Assembly (NCBI RefSeq): GCF_022227765.1 | Contig: NZ_JAJMLZ010000003.1 | Location: 186,001 to 250,000, forward strand | DNA: 64,000 nucleotides | Origin: Ectothiorhodospira shaposhnikovii | Lineage (GTDB): Bacteria; Pseudomonadota; Gammaproteobacteria; Ectothiorhodospirales; Ectothiorhodospiraceae | Reading direction: 5' to 3' | Shown: piece after piece, positions 18,091-27,578 of the stretch | Layout of the letters: the number at the start of each line of letters is the position of its first letter | Position numbering within the stretch: the stretch's first letter is position 1 | Notes under the pieces: generated by a model | Told to the model about the DNA's origin: nothing | What the model saw: only the letters and a program-made list of their open reading frames with translations | Database searches by the model: none | Program-made: the position numbers and the translations under genes

Positions 18091-18461
18091 TCGGCATCGG
18101 CACCGACATCACCAGCATCGTGCGCATGACGGCGATGCTGGAGCGCCATGGTGATCGCCTGGCCCGGCGCATCCTGCACCCCGCTGAATATGCCGGTTTC
18201 CAGGCCGCCGCCCAGCCGGCCGCCTTCCTGGCGCGGCGTTTTGCCGCCAAGGAAGCCGCCTCGAAGGCCCTGGGGGTCGGGATCGGTGCCCACATGCGCT
18301 TCGAGGACGCCCGCGTGGATCATGATGAGCGCGGGCGTCCCTTGCTGGTGCTGTCCGGCCCCGCCGCGCTCACCGCGGCACGGTTGGGGGTGCGGGATAT
18401 GCAGATCAGCCTGTCCGACGAGCGGGAGTACGCCCTGGCCTTCGTGGTCATGGCGGGTTGA
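18081..18461 (+). CDS. acpS: Holo-[acyl-carrier-protein] synthase
   Basis: 126 residues. The magnesium-binding D9 (GIGTDI) and E58 ([14 protein letters not shown]) of phosphopantetheinyl transferases are in place. It transfers 4'-phosphopantetheine from CoA to acyl carrier protein. It overlaps pdxJ by 10 bases, and its 3' end overlaps the 3' end of the convergent sensor kinase by 14 bases. Confidence 0.96.
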   Translation: MRLIGIGTDITSIVRMTAMLERHGDRLARRILHPAEYAGFQAAAQPAAFLARRFAAKEAASKALGVGIGAHMRFEDARVDHDERGRPLLVLSGPAALTAARLGVRDMQISLSDEREYALAFVVMAG

Positions 18462-21180
18462 GGATCTCCGCTTCCATTGCGAGCAGGTCCTCCACCTCCT
18501 TGAGCAGCGCCAGTCGCAGCCTGGGGATGGCGGTTTCCTGTCCATCGCGCAGGGCGCTTTCCAGGGCGCTGGCCGCGGTTTCCAATCTGGGGGTGGCGCA
18601 GTAGCGGGAAGCGCCCTTGAGTTGATGAGCCAGCTTGAGCAGTACCTGGCGTTTCAGGCTGCTGTCGCTGAGTTGTCCTCGTGCCCGTTTCAGGTCCCTG
18701 AACAGCAGGGTGGCCAGTTCATTGGCCAGATCAGCGGAACCACCGGCCATGCGCAAGGCGCGTTCCGGCTCATGGAGCCTCTCTTCGCTGTCGGGAGAGG
18801 CCGGCGTCCGGCGTTTCTGCAGGTCGCGGGGGAATCGGGTCAGGCACTTGATCACGTCGTCCTGGGTCGCCGGTTTGGTCAGGATGTGGTCAAAGCCATC
18901 GGCCATAAGGCTTTTGTGCACTGATGGTCTGGCATCGGCGGTGACGGCGATGATTCTGGCGCCGGGATCTTCCCGGCGAATCTCCTTGAGGGCCGTGACA
19001 CCATCCATGACCGGCATGTGCATGTCCATCAGGATCAGGTCATGGTGGTCCTCCCGGTAACGGTACAGGGCGTGCTCACCGTTTTCGGCCTCATCCACCC
19101 GGGCGCCGCAATTGATCACGAACTCGCACAGTAGTCGCCGGTTGGTGGCGTTGTCATCGGCCACCAGGACGCGCAGCCCGGAGAGCTGCCGCTGGTGCTG
19201 ACCCATGGGCGTGGTTTCCGCCGATTCCGGCTCGGGAGCGGCTCGCAGACGCCGCTTCAGATGGCCGTGAAGCATGTCCAGGCTGAGGTAGGGGGGAATC
19301 AGCAGGACCCCCTGGCGTCTGAGTTGCTGGAGCTGGGGTTCGGCAATGGTGCCGAAAGCCGTCATGATCACCCGTCGCGCCAGATGCTGATGGCGCAGCA
19401 GGGTGTCGATCAGTTCCGGATAGGGCTGGCGCAGCCAGATCAGGCCGACAGTGCCCCGCGTCCCTTCCAGCCCCTTGAGAAAGGCCGCGCCACGCAGCAC
19501 GTTCTCGCAAGTCAGTCCCAGTCGGCCCAGACAGCTCTGGGCAATGAAGCGCACTTCGGCGTCATCGGTGAGCAGCACGATCCGTTCCGGTGCCTCGCCG
19601 TCCATGCCTTCGATCGCCTGGGCCGTCCCGGAGAGGATCGGGAGGTGCAGATGGAAGATGCAGCCTTCACCCGGTTCGCTTTCCACCACCAGTTCCCCCT
19701 TGAGCAGGCTCACCAGGCCGCGGGCAATGCTCAGCCCCAGGCCGGAGCCGACCTGAAGGGCATTCTCTTCCCGCCGGATCTGATAGAACGGCTCGAAGAT
19801 CTGGTCCAGATACTCCTTTTCGATGCCCGGTCCGAAATCCTCCACCGACAGGGATAGGATGCCTGCTTCATCCGGATGGGGGCCGACCCGCAGGATGACG
19901 TGGCTGTTGCTGGTGAACTTGACCGCATTGGTCAGGACATTGGTCAGCAGTTGCTTGATGCGCAGCGGGTCGCTGTTGATCCAGCCGGGGGTGGCCGGGT
20001 GCATCAGGAGCGTGATGTCCACATTCTGTCGGCCCGAACCCTTGCGACAGAGGCTGATGACTTCCTGCACCGTTTGCCTGAGGTCGAAACGGGTATGGTG
20101 GATGGCCACGGTACCCGCCTCGATGCGGGAGATGTCCAGCAGGTCATTGACCAGTTTCAGGCTGTCCCGGCTGGCGTCTTCGATGATGCCGACCCAGTGG
20201 CGCTCCTGTTCGTCCAGGTTGCCGTGCTGGCACAGCAGTTCGGAATAGCCCTTGATGGCGCTCAGGGGGGTGCGCAGTTCATGGCTGATGCTGGCCAGGA
20301 ATCGGGTTTTGCGCTGGTTGATGAGTTCGGCATGTTCCTGGGCCTGCATGAGCGCCTGGTTCTGCGTGTCAATGAGTGCCAGCTTGTCCTGAAGGCTGAT
20401 GGTGGCGGTATTGATGCGCTCGCTCATCAGCTGGTGGGAGCGCTCGATACTTTCCGCCATGCTGTTGATGCCTCGCTGCAGCACGCCGATCTCGCCGCCC
20501 GCCCGGGCGCGACTACGGGCCGCCAGGTCCCCCTGCTGAATCCGGGCCACGGTGGCGGCCACCTTTTCCAGCGGGCGGGACAGGGACAGGCTCCAGCGGG
20601 GGATGACGATCAATATGCCGATCACCACCAGCAGGATCAGGAAGATGCTCTGCAGCATCCACTGGAACTGCTGCAGACTGGTGGGCAGGTTGCTCAGGTG
20701 GATCTCCACGCTGCCGATCAGGCGAGGATCCTGAAGCTGCGGGGAGGTATCCTCCGGCAACGGCAGATCCTGTAGTTCCAGCGCGCTCAGCAGGATATTT
20801 TGCTGGAAATACTGAATGTTTTCCGGAAACAGCCATGTCGCCATGCGATATCTCCAGGGCGAGATGTCGGCGGATCCGTTCGGAGCCCGGTATTCGTAGA
20901 TCCGGTTGCCCTGATGGTCCTGGATGAAGATGCCCGTCACATCGGGCTGGATCCGGGCCTTGGCGGTGATGGCATCCAGGTAGGCGTGATTGCCCGAGAT
21001 GACCCCGTATTCAGCGGCCGGTCCGAGGAAGGCCACCAGGGTTTCGCCGCGTTCCTGAATCTGCCCTTCCAGTTCCAGCACCTTGATACTGCCCCAGTAG
21101 GTGGTCAGTACCACGGCCACCAACAGGGTGGGCAACAATGACAGGGCCAGCACGCGGTGGCGGAGGCGCCATTGCATCAT
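18448..21180 (-). CDS. BarA/GacS-type hybrid sensor histidine kinase
   Basis: 910 residues, close to E. coli BarA. Layout: membrane span 11-29; periplasmic sensor region 30-177; second span 178-194; HAMP 195-248; HisKA with H300 (SISHELRTP); ATPase with N box about 412-420 and DFGPG, GSGLGLS; a degenerate receiver about 532-645; a full receiver with D719 (ILMDMHMP); and an Hpt domain with H852 (AHQLKGA). It should pass phosphate His-Asp-His to a UvrY/GacA-type regulator not present here. A periplasmic binding-type gene upstream overlaps its start by 4 bases. The next codon is also ATG, so the start could be one residue later. Confidence 0.9.
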   Translation of the reverse strand: MMQWRLRHRVLALSLLPTLLVAVVLTTYWGSIKVLELEGQIQERGETLVAFLGPAAEYGVISGNHAYLDAITAKARIQPDVTGIFIQDHQGNRIYEYRAPNGSADISPWRYRMATWLFPENIQYFQQNILLSALELQDLPLPEDTSPQLQDPRLIGSVEIHLSNLPTSLQQFQWMLQSIFLILLVVIGILIVIPRWSLSLSRPLEKVAATVARIQQGDLAARSRARAGGEIGVLQRGINSMAESIERSHQLMSERINTATISLQDKLALIDTQNQALMQAQEHAELINQRKTRFLASISHELRTPLSAIKGYSELLCQHGNLDEQERHWVGIIEDASRDSLKLVNDLLDISRIEAGTVAIHHTRFDLRQTVQEVISLCRKGSGRQNVDITLLMHPATPGWINSDPLRIKQLLTNVLTNAVKFTSNSHVILRVGPHPDEAGILSLSVEDFGPGIEKEYLDQIFEPFYQIRREENALQVGSGLGLSIARGLVSLLKGELVVESEPGEGCIFHLHLPILSGTAQAIEGMDGEAPERIVLLTDDAEVRFIAQSCLGRLGLTCENVLRGAAFLKGLEGTRGTVGLIWLRQPYPELIDTLLRHQHLARRVIMTAFGTIAEPQLQQLRRQGVLLIPPYLSLDMLHGHLKRRLRAAPEPESAETTPMGQHQRQLSGLRVLVADDNATNRRLLCEFVINCGARVDEAENGEHALYRYREDHHDLILMDMHMPVMDGVTALKEIRREDPGARIIAVTADARPSVHKSLMADGFDHILTKPATQDDVIKCLTRFPRDLQKRRTPASPDSEERLHEPERALRMAGGSADLANELATLLFRDLKRARGQLSDSSLKRQVLLKLAHQLKGASRYCATPRLETAASALESALRDGQETAIPRLRLALLKEVEDLLAMEAEILNPP

Positions 21181-22079
21181 GGCGTCTCCACCGTGATGCG
21201 CAGGGAGCGGGCCACCTGATGATTGATGGAGACCTGATACCGTTCGGTGGGGCGCCGCAGTGTCTGCCAGTCTTCACCGTTCCAGGTCCGCAGCAGCGTC
21301 AGCGCCTCCTCGCCGAGCATTTCAGGATCGGCATAGATGGAGATCAGGGCGCCGGCGCGATGCAGGGCTTCGGAATGGCCGATCAGGGGGGTCCCCAGTC
21401 GGTAGGTCGTCATCATGATGCTGACGATGGTTCTGGAATTGTAGATCTCACGATCCGGCAGCGTGAGTATTGCATCGGATTGCCGGGCGGCCTGAACGAA
21501 AACTTCCAAAAGATCCTGATGGGGCGCCTTGGGGAACAGGCGCAGGTTCGGCGGCTGTCCTTCGCTCGGCGAGCCGGGGCGGGTTTGGCTTGTCACCATG
21601 CCGAACCGTCGGAATGCCGGGACGTGCCGGCTGGCGATGCGCATTCGGTGTTCCAGGGGAATGTCCATGAACAGGGCCGCGAATCGCGTCGGATCACTGG
21701 CGGTACGGATCAGGCGTTCATGATTTTCCATCGGAATCACGATGCTCAGGACCCGCGCCTGCCGGGTGATGTCGATCACCGTCTGCAGGGCGGAGGTGCC
21801 CGAGGTGATGATCAGGCACTGTGCACAGTCAAAATGACGCATCCATTGCGCGGCGTCCGGTGCGGAGATCGCTATGAACAGGGGGGAGGGATGGGCCAGG
21901 CCGCGCCGCAGGGGTTCGTAGGCGCGCTGGTGGATGTCGCTTTCCTGGCTGGCCACGAACAGAATGCGCGGGGGGGCTGCCTGGAAGATTTCCGTGGCCT
22001 GGGTGCGAGGTGCCCACGTCAGCGACCCGATCAGCAGGGCCATCGTCAGCAATGCATGGAATGGTACGGTCCTTGTCAT
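21177..22079 (-). CDS. Periplasmic binding-type protein (ABC-substrate-binding-like), possible sensor partner
   Basis: 300 residues with a signal peptide ending near TQA-TE (residue 28). The body (RILFVASQESDIHQRAYEPLRRGL ... CLIITSGTSALQTVIDITRQARVLSIVIP ... DAILTLPDREIYNSRTIVSIMMTTYRLGTPLIG) has the two-lobe look of ABC_sub_bind-type binding proteins, without any permease or ATPase gene nearby. It carries a CxxC (C85, C88) in the mature part. Its stop overlaps the start of the hybrid kinase (ATGA-type, 21177-21180), so it is probably made with the kinase and may present a ligand to it. The family call is from overall character, not from a decisive motif. Confidence 0.65.
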   Translation of the reverse strand: MTRTVPFHALLTMALLIGSLTWAPRTQATEIFQAAPPRILFVASQESDIHQRAYEPLRRGLAHPSPLFIAISAPDAAQWMRHFDCAQCLIITSGTSALQTVIDITRQARVLSIVIPMENHERLIRTASDPTRFAALFMDIPLEHRMRIASRHVPAFRRFGMVTSQTRPGSPSEGQPPNLRLFPKAPHQDLLEVFVQAARQSDAILTLPDREIYNSRTIVSIMMTTYRLGTPLIGHSEALHRAGALISIYADPEMLGEEALTLLRTWNGEDWQTLRRPTERYQVSINHQVARSLRITVETP

Positions 22080-22141
22080 GGGTGCGGCGGAATCAAGGCG
22101 GGTGTGGTCGCCATCAGGGCCTGAGAATCACGTTGTCGTGT

Positions 22142-22171
22142 TTCTAACTGCGGGGACAGCGTGTTTATAAT
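22142..22171 (+). promoter_or_regulatory. Candidate sigma-70 promoter of cysM
   Basis: A perfect TATAAT at 22166-22171 is preceded by a poor -35 (TTCTAA at 22142-22147, 18-bp spacing). Transcription would start about 20 bases before the cysM ATG at 22200, in the divergent gap with the binding-protein gene. Confidence 0.5.
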
Positions 22172-22199
22172 GGGGTCCGTCTCTTGAGGTTGTGTCTGC

Positions 22200-23090
22200 A
22201 TGAATCATCCAACCCTGGAATCTTTTGTGGGCAATACGCCCCTGATCCGTCTGCAACGTCTGCCAGGGCAGACCTCCAATACCATTCTGGCCAAGCTGGA
22301 GGGGAATAACCCCGCCGGCTCCGTCAAGGATCGCCCGGCCCTGCACATGATACAACGTGCCGAGGCCCGAGGTGACATTCGTCCCGGCGATACCCTGATC
22401 GAGGCCACCAGTGGCAATACGGGCATTGCCCTGGCCATGGCGGCCGCCATCAAGGGTTATCCCATGATCCTCATTATGCCGGCCAACATGAGTGCGGAAC
22501 GGCGGGCCGCCATGAAGGCCTTCGGCGCCCGGATCGTCCTGGTCAGCAAGGAGGAGGGCATGGAAGGCGCCCGCGACCTCGCTCAGCAGATGCAGGCCGA
22601 GGGCAAGGGGCGGGTGCTGGATCAGTTTGCCAATCCGGACAATCCCCTGGCCCACTATGAAACCACCGGACCGGAGATCTGGCGCGATACCGAGGGCGGC
22701 GTCACCCACTTCGTCAGCGCCATGGGTACCACCGGCACCATCATGGGGGTTTCCCGTTATCTCAAGGAACAGAATCCCGGGGTGAGGATCATCGGTGTGC
22801 AGCCGGCGGAAGGGGCCGCCATCCCCGGTATCCGGCGCTGGCCCGAGGCCTATCTGCCCAGGATCTATGAGCCCGAGCGGGTGGATACGGTCATGGACGT
22901 GAGTCAGGGCGAGGCGGAAGATACCATGCGTCGCCTGGCCGCGGAGGAGGGCATCTTCGCCGGCGTCTCCTCCGGGGGGGCCGTGGCCGCCGCCCTGCGC
23001 CTGTCGGCCGAACTCGAGAACGCGGTGATCGTGGCCATCATCTGCGACCGGGGGGATCGCTACATCTCCACCGGGGTCTATCCCGCATGA
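22200..23090 (+). CDS. cysM: Cysteine synthase B (O-acetylserine sulfhydrylase)
   Basis: 296 residues. The PLP lysine K43 lies in NNPAGSVKDRPAL, with EATSGNTGIALAMAAAIKGY and SSGGAVAAALRL binding phosphate. EGNNPAGSVKDR and the overall length favour the CysM rather than the CysK branch. It makes cysteine from O-acetylserine with sulfide or thiosulfate. TGAGG lies upstream of the ATG. Its stop overlaps the start of the downstream exonuclease by 4 bases. Confidence 0.95.
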   Translation: MNHPTLESFVGNTPLIRLQRLPGQTSNTILAKLEGNNPAGSVKDRPALHMIQRAEARGDIRPGDTLIEATSGNTGIALAMAAAIKGYPMILIMPANMSAERRAAMKAFGARIVLVSKEEGMEGARDLAQQMQAEGKGRVLDQFANPDNPLAHYETTGPEIWRDTEGGVTHFVSAMGTTGTIMGVSRYLKEQNPGVRIIGVQPAEGAAIPGIRRWPEAYLPRIYEPERVDTVMDVSQGEAEDTMRRLAAEEGIFAGVSSGGAVAAALRLSAELENAVIVAIICDRGDRYISTGVYPA

Positions 23091-23893
23091 GCGTGGCATT
23101 GTCAGAACCGGTGATGGTCTTCGATATCGAGACCATTCCCGATGTGGCGGGTGGTCGCCGGCTCCTGGGCCTGGATGGTCTGGGAGACGCGGAGGCCGCC
23201 AAGGCCATGTTCCAGCTCCGGCTCCAGAAGACCGGCAGTGAGTTCCTCGCGCATCACCTGCATCGGGTGGTGGCCATTTCGGTGGTGCTCGCCACCCGGG
23301 ATCAGCTCCGGGTCTGGTCCCTGGGCGGACCGGAGTCCGACGAGGCCGAGCTGGTCCGGCGCTTTTTCGAGGGTATCGAGCGCTATGCGCCCACCCTGGT
23401 GACCTGGAACGGCGGCGGCTTCGATCTGCCGGTGCTCCACTACCGCAGCCTGCTGCATGGGGTGTCGGCCCCGCGCTACTGGGATACCGGCGATGACGAC
23501 CGCAATTTTCGCTACAACAACTATCTCTCCCGCTACCACTGGCGTCACCTGGACCTGATGGACGTGCTGGCGGGTTTCCAGATGCGCGCCAATGCCCCTC
23601 TGGACGAGGTGGCTTCCCTGCTGGGCTTTCCCGGCAAGATGGGCATGAGCGGCGCCGATGTCTGGGATGCCTGGCTGGCCGGTGACATCCAGGGCATCCG
23701 CCATTACTGCGAAACCGACGTCCTCAATACCTATCTGGTCTATCTGCGCTTCGAGCATCTGCGCGGTCGTCTGAGTCCTGAAGGACTGGCCCGCGAACAG
23801 ACCCGCCTGGCCGAGATGCTGGCCGCCGCGTCCCAGCCCCACCTGCATGAATTTCTGGCAGCCTGGCAGGGTGCCTCCGCTTCCTCCACCTGA
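23087..23893 (+). CDS. DEDDy-type 3'-5' exonuclease (PF10108-like)
   Basis: 268 residues. The acidic pair D13/E15 (VFDIETIPD), the middle motif TWNGGGFDLPVLHYRS and the C-terminal HYCETDVLNTYLVYLRF (Tyr-x3-Asp pattern) form a DEDDy exonuclease core. LSRYHWRHLDLMDVL is typical of the group predicted as exonuclease on polysaccharide synthesis loci. It acts on nucleic acid 3' ends; the cellular role is unknown. It overlaps cysM by 4 bases and is followed after 17 bases by rlmD. Confidence 0.85.
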   Translation: MSVALSEPVMVFDIETIPDVAGGRRLLGLDGLGDAEAAKAMFQLRLQKTGSEFLAHHLHRVVAISVVLATRDQLRVWSLGGPESDEAELVRRFFEGIERYAPTLVTWNGGGFDLPVLHYRSLLHGVSAPRYWDTGDDDRNFRYNNYLSRYHWRHLDLMDVLAGFQMRANAPLDEVASLLGFPGKMGMSGADVWDAWLAGDIQGIRHYCETDVLNTYLVYLRFEHLRGRLSPEGLAREQTRLAEMLAAASQPHLHEFLAAWQGASASST

Positions 23894-23910
23894 ATCGATC
23901 GATCACATCC

Positions 23911-25245
23911 ATGAGTTCCCGACGCCGATCCCGGCTGCCCCAGGAGGCAGTCCAGACCCGTATTGACGCCATCACCCACGAAGGACGGGGCGTTGCCCGC
24001 ATCGAGGGCAAGACCGTCTTCATCGATGGCGCCCTGCCCGGGGAAACCGTCACCTTCCGCTATCACAAGCAGCATCGGCGCTATGACGAGGGTCGGGTGG
24101 AGACGGTGCTGGAGGCCTCGCCGGACCGGGTCGAGCCCCGTTGCCCCCATTTCGGCCTGTGCGGCGGTTGTGCCCTGCAGCACATGGACCCGGCGGCCCA
24201 GGTGCGGGCCAAGCAGCAGGTCCTGCTGGATGATCTGCGGCACATCGGTGACGTGGCCCCGGATGAGATCCTGGCACCCATCACCGGCCCGGTCTGGGGC
24301 TATCGCCGCAAGGCCCGGCTGGGGGTGAAGCATGTGCCCAAAAAGGGGGGCGTGTTGGTGGGATTCCGGGAAAAGGGCAGCCCCTACCTGGCGGCCCTGA
24401 CCACCTGCGAGGTGCTGCATCCGGCGGTGGGGCAGCGGATCATGGTGCTGCGGGAGCTGATGGGCCGGCTACGGGCCCGGGACCGCATTCCTCAGATCGA
24501 GGTGGCGGTGGATGACGCCGACCAGGTGGCCCTGGTGTTTCGCAATCTGGACCCGCTCGATGCCGCGGATCAGGCAATCCTGACGGGTTTTGGTCAGGAA
24601 ACCGGATTGCAGGTCTGGCTGCAGCCCGGCGGTCCGGAAACCATCACGCCGCTGTGGCCGACCTCCCCTCCGGTGCTGACCTATGGCCATCCCGGGTACG
24701 GCACTCGGGTACCGTTCGCCCCGGTGGATTTTTTCCAGGTGAACACCCCCATCAACCGGGTCATGGTGCCGCGGGCCTTGTCCCTGCTGGAGGTGGCGCC
24801 GGAACACCGGGTACTGGATCTGTTCTGCGGTCTGGGCAATTTCACCCTGCCCCTGGCGGGGATGGCGCGGGAAGTCATCGGCGTGGAAGGGGATGCGGCC
24901 ATGGTGGAACGGGCGCGCCGCAATGCGGTCGAAAACAGCATCGACAATACCCGTTACCATGCCGCCGATCTGGCCGCCGATCCGGGCAACGCCCCCTGGC
25001 TGTCGGGTCCGGTGGACCGGGTGCTGCTGGATCCACCCCGTTCCGGGGCCCGGGAGGTGCTGGCGCCGCTGGCCCGTCTGGGGGCCGAGCGCATGGTCTA
25101 TGTGTCCTGCAATCCGGCCACTCTGGCGCGGGATGCGGGGGAACTGGTCCACCGGCACGGGTATCGTCTGGTCGCCGCCGGTGTCATGGACATGTTTCCC
25201 CATACGGCCCACGTGGAGTCCATGGCACTGTTCGTCCGGGCCTGA
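23911..25245 (+). CDS. rlmD: 23S rRNA (uracil1939-C5)-methyltransferase
   Basis: 444 residues. An N-terminal TRAM domain is followed by the iron-sulfur cysteines C78, C84, C87 and C166 (CPHFGLCGGC, TTCEVLHP). The methyltransferase domain shows DLFCGLGNFTLPLA (SAM), DPPRSGA and the catalytic SCNPATLARD. RlmD methylates U1939 of 23S rRNA using SAM. It is the last substantial gene of the cysM-exonuclease-rlmD run. Confidence 0.96.
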   Translation: MSSRRRSRLPQEAVQTRIDAITHEGRGVARIEGKTVFIDGALPGETVTFRYHKQHRRYDEGRVETVLEASPDRVEPRCPHFGLCGGCALQHMDPAAQVRAKQQVLLDDLRHIGDVAPDEILAPITGPVWGYRRKARLGVKHVPKKGGVLVGFREKGSPYLAALTTCEVLHPAVGQRIMVLRELMGRLRARDRIPQIEVAVDDADQVALVFRNLDPLDAADQAILTGFGQETGLQVWLQPGGPETITPLWPTSPPVLTYGHPGYGTRVPFAPVDFFQVNTPINRVMVPRALSLLEVAPEHRVLDLFCGLGNFTLPLAGMAREVIGVEGDAAMVERARRNAVENSIDNTRYHAADLAADPGNAPWLSGPVDRVLLDPPRSGAREVLAPLARLGAERMVYVSCNPATLARDAGELVHRHGYRLVAAGVMDMFPHTAHVESMALFVRA

Positions 25246-25265
25246 ACCTGCGAGGCAGTGCCGTC

Positions 25266-25415
25266 ATGATCGACACCACCACCCTGGTCCTGGGCAAGGG
25301 ACTGCTGACCGCCGCCGTGTTGCTGGGCCTGTGCGGATGGCAGATCCTGTCGGTGCGCCGCGCCCTGGCGGCGCGGCGGCGGGCGCGGGAATCCCCGCCC
25401 CCGGACCGCACCTGA
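25266..25415 (+). CDS. Small single-span membrane protein, 49 residues
   Basis: 49 residues: one hydrophobic span (LGKGLLTAAVLLGLCGWQIL) and a basic, Pro-rich tail (RRALAARRRARESPPPDRT) that would sit in the cytoplasm. A GAGG motif lies about 11 bases before ATG 25266, and the gene begins 20 bases after rlmD and ends 7 bases before the convergent dapD stop. No family is recognised. It is called because of start, ribosome site, composition and its tight fit between two genes, not homology. Confidence 0.55.
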   Translation: MIDTTTLVLGKGLLTAAVLLGLCGWQILSVRRALAARRRARESPPPDRT

Positions 25416-25422
25416 AGCGGGG

Positions 25423-26244
25423 TCAGAGATCCCGCAACAGTTCGTTGATGCCCACCTTGGAACGGGTTTTTTCATCCACCCGCTTCACGATCACGGCGCA
25501 GTAGAGGCTGTACTTGCCGTCCTTGGACGGCAGGTTGCCGGATACCACCACCGAGCCGGCGGGGATGCGGCCGTAGGTCACTTCGTCCTTCTCCCGGTCA
25601 TAGATGCGGGTGCTCTGACCGATGTAGACCCCCATGGAGATCACCGAGCCTTCCTCCACGATCACCCCTTCCACCACTTCGGAGCGGGCGCCGATGAAGC
25701 AGTTGTCCTCGATGATGGTGGGAGAGGCCTGCAGGGGTTCGAGCACGCCGCCGATGCCCACGCCCCCGGAGAGGTGCACGTTCTTGCCGATCTGGGCACA
25801 GGAACCCACGGTGGCCCAGGTGTCCACCATGGTGCCGGCATCCACATAGGCGCCGATGTTCACGTAGGAGGGCATCAGCACCACGCCGGGGGCGATGTAG
25901 GCGCCGCGCCGGGCGGTGGCGGGCGGCACGATGCGCACGCCGCTCTCGCGCAGTTCCCGGGAATTGCTGTCGGCCCACTTGGCGTCCACCTTGTCGTAAT
26001 AGTGGGTGAAGCCGCCCTTCATGAGCTGGTTGTCGTTGATGCGGAACGACAGCAGCACGGCCTTCTTGAGCCACTCGTTCACCACCCACTGGCCATCACG
26101 CTTTTCAGCCACCCGGGCGGTGCCCCGGTCCAGCATGTCGATGGCTTCCATCACCGCATCCTTGAGGCGGGTGTCGGCATTGCGCGGGTTGATCTCGACG
26201 CGTCTTTCAAAGGCGTCTTCGATGAGGGTCTGGATATCGGTCAT
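25423..26244 (-). CDS. dapD: 2,3,4,5-tetrahydropyridine-2,6-dicarboxylate N-succinyltransferase
   Basis: 273 residues. Left-handed beta-helix hexapeptide repeats fill the C-terminal half ([43 protein letters not shown]), typical of DapD. It succinylates tetrahydrodipicolinate in lysine/diaminopimelate synthesis. The start at 26244 ([13 protein letters not shown]) has GGAG 7 bases before it; ten extra in-frame residues upstream are unlikely. It lies 58 bases after dapC on the same strand, so both belong to the map-glnD-dapC-dapD unit. Confidence 0.97.
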   Translation of the reverse strand: MTDIQTLIEDAFERRVEINPRNADTRLKDAVMEAIDMLDRGTARVAEKRDGQWVVNEWLKKAVLLSFRINDNQLMKGGFTHYYDKVDAKWADSNSRELRESGVRIVPPATARRGAYIAPGVVLMPSYVNIGAYVDAGTMVDTWATVGSCAQIGKNVHLSGGVGIGGVLEPLQASPTIIEDNCFIGARSEVVEGVIVEEGSVISMGVYIGQSTRIYDREKDEVTYGRIPAGSVVVSGNLPSKDGKYSLYCAVIVKRVDEKTRSKVGINELLRDL

Positions 26245-26302
26245 GGAAATACTCCGGTGATATGAAGGTAACAAGGAGGAGGATAGCCGGGGATCGGCTG
26301 AT

Positions 26303-27499
26303 TCAGTGATCCGTCAGGAACGCCCGGATGCGCTGGGCGGCTTCCACGCATTCCGCCAGGGGGGCCACCAGGGCCATGCGCACCCGGTTGCGGCCGGGGT
26401 TGCCGGCGGCGGTGTCCCGGGACAGGTAGCTGCCGGGCAGGACGGTGATGTTCCAGCGGGCAAAGAGTTCGCGGGCGAAGCGCTCGTCATCCATGGGGAC
26501 TTCCGGCCACAGATAGAACCCCGCGTCGGGCCGGCTCACGGGCAGGACATCACTCAGGATTTCAAGGACAGCGTCGAACTTGCGGCCGTAGAGATCCCGG
26601 TTTTCCTCCACGTGGGTTTCGTCATTCCAGGCCGCGATGCTGGCCGCCTGTACCGGGGGCGCCATGCTGCAGCCGTGGTAGGTCCGGTATTGATGAAAGG
26701 CCGTCATGACCCGGGCATCACCGGCCACGAAGCCGGAACGCAGTCCCGGCAGGTTGGAGCGCTTGGACAGGCTGTGGAAGACCACCACCCGGTTGAAGTC
26801 GCCCTGGTGTCGGGCCGCGACCCCAAGCAGGCCCGGCGGTGGTGGCTGGTCGTTGAAATAGATCTCGGAATAGCACTCGTCCGCGGCGATGATGAAGTCA
26901 TGGCGATGGGCCAGTTCCAGCACCCGCACCAGGTAATCTTCCGGCATCACGCTACCGCTGGGATTGCCCGGGCTGCACAGATACAGGAGCTGGCAGCGGT
27001 CCCACTGTGCCGGCGTGACGGCATCCAGGTCCGGGAGGAAGCCGTGCTCCGGCAACAGGTCCATGAAGCGGGGTCTGGCGCCGGCCAGCAGGGCGGCCCC
27101 TTCGTAGATCTGGTAGAACGGATTGGGCATGAAGACTTCCGCCGGTTGCCGGCTGCGGTCCACCACGCACTGGGCCAGGGCGAACAGGGCTTCCCGGGTG
27201 CCGCTCACGGGCAGGATATGATGCTGGGGGTCCAGCAGGCCCGCGGGCAGGCCGAAACGTCGGCCGGCCCATCCGGCGATGGCCTCGCGCAGGGCATCCG
27301 AACCCCGGGTGAGGGGGTAGCCCGACAGGCCGTCCAGATGGGTGATGAGGGCCTCCCGGGCCACGGCGGGCGCGGCGTGTCGGGGTTCGCCGATGGACAG
27401 GGCGATGTGTCCGAGTGCGGCCGGGGGCGTCGCCCCCTGCTTGAGGGCGGCCAGCTTCTGGAAAGGGTAGGGTTGCAGTCGATCCAGATCGGGATTCAT
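26303..27499 (-). CDS. dapC: Succinyldiaminopimelate transaminase (DapC)
   Basis: 398 residues, a fold-type I PLP aminotransferase: [22 protein letters not shown] and the PLP lysine in [16 protein letters not shown] are all visible. Its placement directly before dapD, and after glnD, is the known DapC location in gammaproteobacteria; this context decides the substrate (N-succinyl-2-amino-6-ketopimelate with glutamate). A related aminotransferase such as AlaT would not be expected here. The ATG 27499 has no strong ribosome site. Confidence 0.92.
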   Translation of the reverse strand: MNPDLDRLQPYPFQKLAALKQGATPPAALGHIALSIGEPRHAAPAVAREALITHLDGLSGYPLTRGSDALREAIAGWAGRRFGLPAGLLDPQHHILPVSGTREALFALAQCVVDRSRQPAEVFMPNPFYQIYEGAALLAGARPRFMDLLPEHGFLPDLDAVTPAQWDRCQLLYLCSPGNPSGSVMPEDYLVRVLELAHRHDFIIAADECYSEIYFNDQPPPPGLLGVAARHQGDFNRVVVFHSLSKRSNLPGLRSGFVAGDARVMTAFHQYRTYHGCSMAPPVQAASIAAWNDETHVEENRDLYGRKFDAVLEILSDVLPVSRPDAGFYLWPEVPMDDERFARELFARWNITVLPGSYLSRDTAAGNPGRNRVRMALVAPLAECVEAAQRIRAFLTDH

Positions 27500-27578
27500 C
27501 GTGCCGTGTCGTCGGTGGTCGGTTGAACGGCGCGACAGTATACGCCATAACGGCGTGTCCCGGCCGATCCGCCGGTCC

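Noticed and set aside
21177-22079. Binding-type protein as part of an ABC transporter
   Set aside because: No permease or ATPase gene is adjacent; the only coupled gene is the sensor kinase.
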